6,468 nucleotides of DNA from an uncultured Bacilli bacterium (lineage in GTDB: Bacteria; Bacillota_I; Bacilli_A; RF39; UBA660): NCBI GenBank assembly GCA_944363655.1, contig CALVUU010000133.1, forward strand, positions 1 through 6,468, read 5' to 3'. A program made the position numbers and the translations under genes. The notes under the pieces are model-generated. The model did no database searches, was not told the origin of the DNA, and saw only the letters and a list, made by a program, of their open reading frames with translations. Positions 1-4,904 of this stretch are shown here, piece after piece; the stretch's first letter is position 1, and the number at the start of each line of letters is the position of its first letter.

Positions 1-95
1 TTGTAAATTAGTAAACCACCAGTTATTAAACAGATAAGGATAATTAAAACAAATATTGTTTTTATTCCTTTTTTCATTCTTTTTCTTTTAGCCAT
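1..95 (-). CDS. N-terminus of a membrane-anchored protein, truncated by window edge
   Basis: The minus strand reads from an ATG at 95 to the window edge with no stop, giving 31 complete codons. The start is MAKRKRMKKG, a strongly basic cytoplasmic tail, followed by a hydrophobic run (TIFVLIILICLITGGLLIY, about residues 13-31) that looks like a signal anchor or single membrane helix. A good Shine-Dalgarno, GGTGAT, lies at 104-99, three bases before the ATG, and a TATAAT lies a few bases further upstream. This N-terminal pattern (basic tail plus one helix, most of the protein outside) is common in Gram-positive envelope proteins such as LytR-CpsA-Psr, penicillin-binding and sortase-type proteins, but nothing visible chooses among them. 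The start is well supported; the function is unknown. Confidence 0.75.
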   Translation of the reverse strand, partial: MAKRKRMKKGIKTIFVLIILICLITGGLLIY

Positions 96-98
96 AGT

Positions 99-126
99 AT
101 CACCGTGTATAATTATATCATATAAT
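99..126. promoter_or_regulatory. Palindromic -10 region with minus-strand promoter and SD
   Basis: Bases 112-126 form a perfect palindrome, ATTATAT-C-ATATAAT. On the minus strand it supplies a -10 with extension (TGATATAAT, hexamer 117-112), about 7 bases before the GGTGAT Shine-Dalgarno (104-99) of the gene starting at 95. On the plus strand it supplies a second TATAAT (121-126), which could start a transcript near 133 towards the ATPase pseudogene. Neither direction has a convincing -35. The minus-strand promoter is the better supported because of its TG extension and position; plus-strand activity is inference. Confidence 0.5.
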
Positions 127-147
127 AAGATTTTATGGGTAAAATTG

Positions 148-200
148 TTATTCGTTAGTAAAATGTGCAATTTGTTATGATTATTCGTTAGTAAAATGTG
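148..200. repeat. Two perfect 20-bp direct repeats, 33 bp apart
   Basis: TTATTCGTTAGTAAAATGTG occurs exactly at 148-167 and again at 181-200, with 13 bp between copies. The 33-bp period is close to three helical turns, so both copies would face the same side of the DNA. The second copy ends 8 bp before a possible -35 (TTGATA, 209-214) of the ATPase pseudogene, and both copies are also upstream of the divergent gene starting at 95. The arrangement suggests a paired operator for a DNA-binding regulator. The repeat is directly seen; the regulatory role is inference. Two copies alone do not make a CRISPR array. Confidence 0.75.
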
Positions 201-208
201 TAAAACAC

Positions 209-251
209 TTGATATTTTTAAAAAAAATATGCTAATCTTTTATGTAGAGGT
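209..251 (+). promoter_or_regulatory. Possible promoter and SD of the ATPase pseudogene
   Basis: TTGATA at 209-214 is a near-consensus -35. After 18 bp comes TGcTAATCT (230-238), an extended -10 whose hexamer keeps the most conserved T1, A2 and T6 but is otherwise weak. The Shine-Dalgarno AGAGGT (246-251) follows about 7 bp later and stands 8 bp from the ATG at 260, which supports that start. The implied leader is only about 15 bases. A competing possibility is initiation from the TATAAT at 121-126, giving a leader of about 125 bases that carries both direct repeats. Confidence 0.4.
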
Positions 252-259
252 AATAGGAC

Positions 260-1355
260 ATGGAAAGAAAAATATATAAGCGATTATTAGATTGGAAGAA
301 AAATGAAAATAAGCCTTTAATTGTAATGGGAGCAAGACAAGTAGGAAAGACTTACATAATTGAAGAATTTTGTCGTAATGAATTTTTGAATTATGCTGAA
401 ATAAATTTGTTTGAAAGAAAAGATATTGTAGAACTTTATAAAAGTAACATTTCATCTGATGAAAAGTTTTTAAAATTAAAAGCATATTTGAATTTTGATA
501 TTGAAAAAGATGGAACATGTTTATTTATCGATGAAATTCAAGAATCCGAAGAGTTAGTTGCAGAACTTAAGTATTTTTGTGAAAAACATCAAAAAGTTAA
601 AATAATTTGTAGTGGGGCTTTATTTATGCAGTGGCGGAATGCTAGAAGCTGTTATGGAAATGGTTAATAGTCATGGAGATATAACAAAATATAATTCGTT
701 GCCTTTAATTAATATAATTGCTGCTTATTTTAAAGATATGACTAAATATGTTACTAGTAATGTTGAGACTTTAAAAGTAAACAAGGTATATGATTCAATA
801 CCTAGTCAATTATTAGGAAATTCTAATAAATTTCAATATAAAAATATAGAGTCAGGTGCTAGGGCTAGAGATTATGAGCTTGCACTAGATTGGCTAGAAG
901 CAAATAACATGATTTTAAAGTCGAATTTAGTTAGTAATCCTGTAATACCTCTAAAGGGTTTTGTCAATCTAGATTATTTTAAAATATATTTTAATGATGT
1001 TGGGATTTTTTGTAATAAACTAGAAATAAAACCAGCAGATATAATTATTGATAATATATCTTTATATAAAGGGGTAGTCGCTCTGTCTTATGTTGCTGAG
1101 TCATTTACTTGTAATAATATGCCATTATATTATTGGAAAAGCGATGGTATAGCAGAAATAGATTTTTTGATATATAATAGTGATGGTATTATTCCAGTAG
1201 AAGTAAAAAATGGAGATAATACAAAGTCAAAAAGTTTAAATGAATTTATTAAAAGATATAATCCAAAATATGCTATTAGAATATCTTCTAAAAATTTTGG
1301 ATTTAAAAATAATATTAAATCAATACAGTTATATGCAGTATTTTGCATAATATAA
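260..1355 (+). pseudogene. DUF4143-family AAA ATPase, broken by internal deletion and frameshift
   Basis: The family (AAA_14 ATPase plus DUF4143) has an N-terminal P-loop ATPase and a C-terminal PD-(D/E)XK-like domain; its cellular role is poorly defined. The first frame (260-667) gives Walker A GARQVGKT at residues 24-31, Walker B LFIDE at 88-92 and the sensor strand IICSG at 115-119, then runs into unrelated residues and a TAA at 665-667. The second frame, usable from about 612 to 1355, resumes with GLYLCSGGMLEAV, continues through the typical DUF4143 stretches DSIPSQL and ALDWLEANNMILKSNLVS, and ends with the nuclease-fold pattern AEIDFLIY...IPVEVK. Intact relatives carry roughly 80-90 residues between the sensor strand and the GGMPEAV segment (from memory); here they are missing and the frame shifts between about 617 and 626. 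Both halves are otherwise clean, so the break looks recent. A single-base sequencing error would not explain the missing block. Confidence 0.85.
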
Positions 1356-1389
1356 AAATAAACTAGTCTTTAATAACTGGTTTATTTTT
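1354..1389. terminator. Bidirectional hairpin terminator between convergent genes
   Basis: Bases 1354-1367 pair with 1376-1389 in a 14-bp stem (one U-G wobble, 1364 with 1379) around an 8-base loop. On the plus strand the stem ends in a run of six T (1385-1390); on the minus strand the other arm supplies five T. It can therefore stop transcripts from the ATPase pseudogene and from tmcAL. The hairpin overlaps coding sequence: the pseudogene stop (1353-1355) touches its left edge, and the last nine or so codons and the TAG stop of tmcAL (1365-1363) lie inside it. Confidence 0.8.
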
Positions 1390-2466
1390 TAATTCAAATT
1401 CATAAGTATTAGTATTATTTATTAAATCATATATAATACTAGATCTTAATTCATATTTATATTGAATAGAATTTTTATTAACTTGTATAGGTATATTTAA
1501 TTTATCTAATTTATTTAAGTAATTTTTACCTTTATTATTAAAACCTAGTATTTTTATGTATTCTAAATTATTATTATCTTTTTTTTCTAAGGAAGTAAGA
1601 ATATGGATAAACATTCTATTTAATTTATTATATGTATATCTTTTAGTTTTAATATTATTTATAAATTCCAATAAAGAAGTAGATTTATTAATATATTTTT
1701 TTAAACGATATTCTATACCTTCATCAACGTCTAAGTATTTATCTAAATATATATCAGTATTTATTTTATATTTAAGTAATTGAAAATATAGTAAGTAATT
1801 TATATTTATTATATTTTCTTTCACCATTTTAGGTATATATTTGGTTATATCTTCTTTATTTTTTAATTTTTCTCTAATGTTTGATGCACTCACTATAACT
1901 TCATTACTTGTTTTATCATGATAACTATTGGTTCTTTTAATAGTTTCAATTTTTATTGGATAATTATTTTTTATTATAGCTTTAGTATAAGAAATACCTA
2001 GTAAATCATTAGGAAGAAAATTAAAATCAATGTTTAAGGCTTTAGATAAAGCTGTTGGATAATTTATACCTTTATCTAAATGTTCTTTAACTTGTTTGTT
2101 ATAGTTACTTGTTAGTTGCTTTGTAGCAATTTCTTGTAATTTTGTAATATTATTTGATTCACTACCAAAAATTAATTTATTTATATGGAAATTATTTAGA
2201 ATCTTTAGGGAAATATTTGCAAAAGTATCTGCAGATTGAGTACCAAAAATAAATGGTAATTCTAAAACTATATCTATATTATTATTTAAGGCTATTTTAG
2301 TTTTATCTTCTTTAGTAAGAATAGAAATTTCTCCTCGTTCTAAAAAATAACCATTTAATACTAATATTATAAGTGAGTTTGGATATTTTTCTTTAATTTT
2401 ATTTATATGATATAAATGACCGTTGTGAAAAGGATTATATTCACAAATTATTCCTATTATTTCCAT
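1363..2466 (-). CDS. tmcAL: tRNA(Met) cytidine acetate ligase TmcAL (YlbM family)
   Basis: TmcAL activates acetate with ATP and makes N4-acetylcytidine at wobble position 34 of elongator tRNA(Met), which keeps this tRNA from misreading AUA isoleucine codons. The 367-residue product opens with the nucleotidyltransferase signature: IGIICEYNPFHNGH ends in the HxGH motif at residues 14-17. Further family landmarks are NGYFLERGE (38-46), ELPF (69-72), QSAD (77-80), FGSES (100-104), PNDLLGISY (152-160), SASNIR (193-198) and KRYTYNKLNRMFIHIL (275-290). It is somewhat shorter than B. subtilis YlbM (about 415 residues), mainly in the C-terminal half. The ATG at 2466 is supported by the strong Shine-Dalgarno GAGGTGG (2476-2470) and by the conserved motif starting at residue 4. 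It is divergent from miaA with a shared promoter region and ends inside the terminator hairpin at 1354-1389. No key residue appears lost. Confidence 0.95.
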   Translation of the reverse strand: MEIIGIICEYNPFHNGHLYHINKIKEKYPNSLIILVLNGYFLERGEISILTKEDKTKIALNNNIDIVLELPFIFGTQSADTFANISLKILNNFHINKLIFGSESNNITKLQEIATKQLTSNYNKQVKEHLDKGINYPTALSKALNIDFNFLPNDLLGISYTKAIIKNNYPIKIETIKRTNSYHDKTSNEVIVSASNIREKLKNKEDITKYIPKMVKENIININYLLYFQLLKYKINTDIYLDKYLDVDEGIEYRLKKYINKSTSLLEFINNIKTKRYTYNKLNRMFIHILTSLEKKDNNNLEYIKILGFNNKGKNYLNKLDKLNIPIQVNKNSIQYKYELRSSIIYDLINNTNTYEFELKNKPVIKD

Positions 2467-2469
2467 AAG

Positions 2470-2526
2470 CCACCTCGTAGTAATTATATCATGGATAAGT
2501 AAAATATGATATAATTGGTTGGGTGG
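2470..2526. promoter_or_regulatory. Overlapping divergent promoters for tmcAL and miaA
   Basis: AATTATATCAT (2482-2492) and ATGATATAATT (2506-2516) form a perfect 11-bp inverted repeat with a 13-bp spacer. Each arm is an extended -10, TGATATAAT: hexamer 2488-2483 on the minus strand for tmcAL and 2510-2515 on the plus strand for miaA. The expected -35 position of each promoter falls on the -10 of the other, and neither has a TTGACA-like hexamer. Predicted starts are near 2476 (minus) and 2522 (plus), practically at the Shine-Dalgarno sites GAGGTGG (2476-2470) and GGGTGG (2521-2526). Polymerase probably cannot occupy both promoters at once. Confidence 0.7.
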
Positions 2527-2532
2527 TTATTT

Positions 2533-3390
2533 ATGCTTATAGCAGTTGTTGGACCAACTGGAGTTGGTAAAACTAAGTTAAGTGTTGCACTTGCTAAATA
2601 TTATAATGGCTTTATTATAAATGCTGATGCTGTCCAAGTTTATAGAAAAATGGATATTGGTAGTGCTAAAGTTAGGGAAGAAGAAAAGTGTGGAATAGAG
2701 CATTATTTACTTGATATAAAAAATCCAGATGAAGAATATACAGTTAAAGATTATCAAGAAGATGCTAGGGATATATTAGATAAAAATAAAGAAAAAAATA
2801 TAATATTTTGTGGAGGGACTGGGCTTTATTTAAGTGCTGCTTTAATGGATTATCGTTTTTATGAAGATGAAGATGATAATACTTATGATAATTTATCTAA
2901 TGAAGAATTATATGAATTAGTTTTAAAGAAAAATCCTAATTTAAAAATAGATGTAAATAATAAAGTTCGTTTAATTAGAGCGTTAAATCGCAAGGATATA
3001 CCAGTAGTTGAACCTAAAATGTTATATGATAATGTAATTATTATTGGTCTTACTACCCAAAGAAATAAATTATATGATATAATTAATGCTAGGGTAGATG
3101 AAATGTTTGCTAATGGTTTGGTTGATGAAGTAAGAAGTTTATTAAAAAAATATCCAAGTTCTAAAGTTTTAAATAGAGCAATAGGATATAAAGAAGTAAT
3201 AGGTTATTTAAATAATGAATATGATTTAGAAACCACAAAAGAACTCATTAAAAAAAATAGTAGACATTATGCAAAAAAACAATATACATGGTTTAATAAT
3301 AAAATGAATGTAACTTGGTTTACAGTTAATTATGATAATTTTAATGAAACTATTAAAGAAGTAATAAAATATATTGAAGAAAATAAATAA
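2533..3390 (+). CDS. miaA: tRNA dimethylallyltransferase MiaA
   Basis: MiaA transfers a dimethylallyl group from DMAPP to N6 of adenosine 37 in tRNAs that read UNN codons, stabilising codon pairing. The 285-residue product has the P-loop GPTGVGKT (residues 7-14), the segment NADAVQVYRKMDIGSAK (30-46) with the catalytic-position Asp32, HYLLDI (57-62), GGTGLYL (94-100), VRLIRAL, and the late motif AIGYKEVIGYL. The start is the ATG at 2533, six bases after the Shine-Dalgarno GGGTGG (2521-2526). An upstream in-frame TTG at 2515 would add six residues but overlaps the -10 box, so it is unlikely. The protein is shorter than the usual 300-315 residues, mostly in the helical insertion after GGTGLYL. 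The usual DS of the DSxQ motif is DA here (residues 32-33). A phosphodiester glycosidase gene follows after 12 bp with no promoter of its own, so the two are probably co-transcribed. Confidence 0.96.
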   Translation: MLIAVVGPTGVGKTKLSVALAKYYNGFIINADAVQVYRKMDIGSAKVREEEKCGIEHYLLDIKNPDEEYTVKDYQEDARDILDKNKEKNIIFCGGTGLYLSAALMDYRFYEDEDDNTYDNLSNEELYELVLKKNPNLKIDVNNKVRLIRALNRKDIPVVEPKMLYDNVIIIGLTTQRNKLYDIINARVDEMFANGLVDEVRSLLKKYPSSKVLNRAIGYKEVIGYLNNEYDLETTKELIKKNSRHYAKKQYTWFNNKMNVTWFTVNYDNFNETIKEVIKYIEENK

Positions 3391-3402
3391 GGTGGTAAAA
3401 AA

Positions 3403-4623
3403 ATGAACACAAAGAAAAAGGGGATTATTTTATTATGGGTAAGTATTTTTGTAATATTTACTAGTTTAACTTTTTTTGTTATAGGTTGTAATTCAAATTA
3501 TTTAGTTGGTAATATGGCTAAAAGATTTGCTTTAATGTTTTTGATACTATCAATTATTTTTTTAATTTATAGTATATTTTTAATTGTTAGATTTAGATTT
3601 TCTAAGTCATTAAAAAAAATTAAATTGATAATTATATCAATAATAGTTGGTATTTATGCAATTGGTTGTTCAACGTTTTTATTTATTTTGTATGGATCTA
3701 ATGAAAGTTTTAGGACTTGGCTTATTACAACAGCAATGACAACGATGAATCATCAATACTATTGCAAATGGTTTTATTCTGATGAAGTAATTAATAAAGT
3801 TTTATCCAAAAATTATGTAGGGGAAAGTGATGAATCAACTGATCCATCACTGATAGATTTTGATGAAGTAGTAGAATATGCTAATCAATATGAAAAAGAA
3901 ATATTAGAACGTGATGAAGATGATTTGTTTAAAATAATAGAGTTTAAAGTTAATGGTTGTGATGCCTATTTGGCGGTATTATATGATTCTAGTAAGATTA
4001 GTGTTGGCGTAAGTAAATATATTGGTATTGGGGGTCAATATGTTTATGATATGGCTAAAGAGCAAAATGCTCTTTTAGCCATTAATGGCGGAGGATTTTA
4101 CGATCCTAATTATAATAGTAATGGGGCTAATCCTTTAGGAGTTACTATTGCAGATGGGAAGATTATTACGGATGATGCATATAGTTCAAATAATGGTGGT
4201 ATAATTGGTTTTGATTGGTCTAATAAGTTAGTATTAATGCGTGATGCTGATGGTAAAGAAGCACTTGCTGCAGGAGTTCGTGATGCTGTTACAATGGGAC
4301 CATTTTTAATTGTAAATGGCAAAATGGCTGATATAAAAGGTAATGGTGGATGGGGATATGCCGCTAGGACGGCGATTGGTCAAAGAAAAGATGGTATAGT
4401 ATTAATGCTGGTTGTTGATAGTAATGAATTTCGGACAAAAGGAGCATCAATCAAAGATTTAGCAGAAATTATGGAGCGTTATGGGGCAGTTAATGCCGCA
4501 AATTTAGATGGAGGAACTTCAAGTGCTATGGTTTTAAATGGAGCATTAATTAATGATCCAATCGATTCAGCATTAAGACATAAAACTAGAGGTATTCCTA
4601 CAATGTTTAAAGTAGTAAAATAA
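3403..4623 (+). CDS. Membrane-anchored phosphodiester glycosidase (NAGPA-domain) protein
   Basis: The 406-residue product has three predicted membrane helices (about residues 8-28, 42-62 and 74-97). A basic loop between helices 2 and 3 (RFRFSKSLKKIK) places the N-terminus inside and the long C-terminal part outside. After a variable acidic linker (about 140-180), residues 185-406 match the phosphodiester glycosidase (NAGPA, formerly DUF2233) family: LLAINGGGFYDP (224-235), NPLGVTIADGKI (243-254), AVTMGPFLIVNGK (295-307), ARTAIGQRKDGIVLMLVVD (321-339) and ANLDGGTSSAMVLNG (366-380). The founding animal enzyme removes GlcNAc from phosphodiester-linked sugars. Bacterial members are thought to act on envelope polymers; the substrate here is unknown. 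The start follows the Shine-Dalgarno AAGGTGG (3389-3395), which overlaps the miaA stop, so translation may be coupled. A hairpin terminator follows directly. Confidence 0.9.
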   Translation: MNTKKKGIILLWVSIFVIFTSLTFFVIGCNSNYLVGNMAKRFALMFLILSIIFLIYSIFLIVRFRFSKSLKKIKLIIISIIVGIYAIGCSTFLFILYGSNESFRTWLITTAMTTMNHQYYCKWFYSDEVINKVLSKNYVGESDESTDPSLIDFDEVVEYANQYEKEILERDEDDLFKIIEFKVNGCDAYLAVLYDSSKISVGVSKYIGIGGQYVYDMAKEQNALLAINGGGFYDPNYNSNGANPLGVTIADGKIITDDAYSSNNGGIIGFDWSNKLVLMRDADGKEALAAGVRDAVTMGPFLIVNGKMADIKGNGGWGYAARTAIGQRKDGIVLMLVVDSNEFRTKGASIKDLAEIMERYGAVNAANLDGGTSSAMVLNGALINDPIDSALRHKTRGIPTMFKVVK

Positions 4624-4647
4624 CTGATTTTAATTAATCAGTTTTTT
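4622..4647 (+). terminator. Rho-independent terminator of the miaA operon
   Basis: AACTGATT (4622-4629) pairs perfectly with AATCAGTT (4636-4643) around a 6-base loop, and the stem runs into six T (4642-4647). It begins within the glycosidase stop codon, so the operon ends with almost no 3' untranslated sequence. The stem is AT-rich, so strength is uncertain, but position and T-run are typical. Confidence 0.8.
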
Positions 4648-4712
4648 AAATTGTGATATCATATTGATTACTTTTATATTTCTTTTTATTTATTTATAAT
4701 TTTAGTATAGGT

Positions 4713-4747
4713 TTGCTAGTGTTATCTAGGCTAGTGTTATCTAGCAA
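4713..4747. repeat. 15-bp tandem duplication inside a dyad, upstream of the surface gene
   Basis: GCTAGTGTTATCTAG occurs twice back to back, at 4715-4729 and 4730-4744, with no mismatch. The outer edges also form an inverted repeat, TTGCTAG (4713-4719) against CTAGCAA (4741-4747), so a hairpin with a 21-base loop is possible. The block lies about 80 bp before the start of the surface-protein gene and about 50 bp before its -10. It could be a duplicated operator half or a slippage product. The repeat is certain; the role is inferred. The rest of the spacer 4648-4797 is plain AT-rich sequence in which I see no gene or RNA. Confidence 0.75.
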
Positions 4748-4797
4748 TTAAAAATTATTAGATAGTATAGAATTCGACAAGATATTTAATTACTATT

Positions 4798-4820
4798 TGT
4801 TATACTAAAATAAAGGTTGG
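4798..4820 (+). promoter_or_regulatory. Extended -10 promoter and SD of the surface-protein gene
   Basis: TGtTATACT (4798-4806) is an extended -10 with five of six hexamer matches. The Shine-Dalgarno GGTTGG (4815-4820) follows 8 bp later and stands 6 bp from the ATG at 4827. The implied start near 4813 gives a leader of about 14 bases. The nearest -35-like sequence, TCGACA (4774-4779), is 21 bp away, too far for normal spacing. Confidence 0.55.
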
Positions 4821-4826
4821 TTGTTT

Positions 4827-4904
4827 ATGAATAAAAAGAATAAAATATTACTAATAATAGCAACAATTACATTTTTAAGTATGGTAATCGGAGCAACATA
4901 TGCA
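4827..4904 (+). other. SipW-type signal sequence
   Basis: Codons 1-26 encode a short Lys/Asn-rich tail, a hydrophobic core (ILLIIATITFLSMVIGA) and the end TYA, followed directly by YF. TasA of B. subtilis has the comparable GGTWA followed by AF, cut by the specialised signal peptidase SipW. The likeness suggests export and possible dedicated processing; no sipW-like gene is in the window. A plain signal anchor without cleavage is the alternative. Confidence 0.6.

Noticed and set aside
148..200. Start of a CRISPR array
   Set aside because: There are only two copies, the spacer is 13 bp, and no cas gene is near.
600..630. Frameshift as programmed translational frameshifting or a sequencing error
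   Set aside because: A block of family sequence is missing as well as the frame being changed, and there is no slippery heptamer with a downstream stem; a deletion fits better.
1556..1783. Plus-strand open frame of 75 codons inside tmcAL
   Set aside because: It is antisense to well-conserved TmcAL C-terminal sequence and has hydrophobic composition typical of reversed Lys/Asn/Ile codons.
2515..2532. Alternative TTG start giving MiaA six extra residues
   Set aside because: The TTG overlaps the -10 hexamer and has no ribosome binding site before it, whereas the ATG at 2533 follows GGGTGG by six bases and matches the family N-terminus.
4654..4661. TGATATCA palindrome as an operator
   Set aside because: An 8-bp AT-rich palindrome is expected by chance here and has no partner copy nearby.
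4774..4779. TCGACA as the -35 of the surface-gene promoter
   Set aside because: Spacing to TATACT is 21 bp, well outside the normal 16-18; the extended -10 explains the promoter without it.
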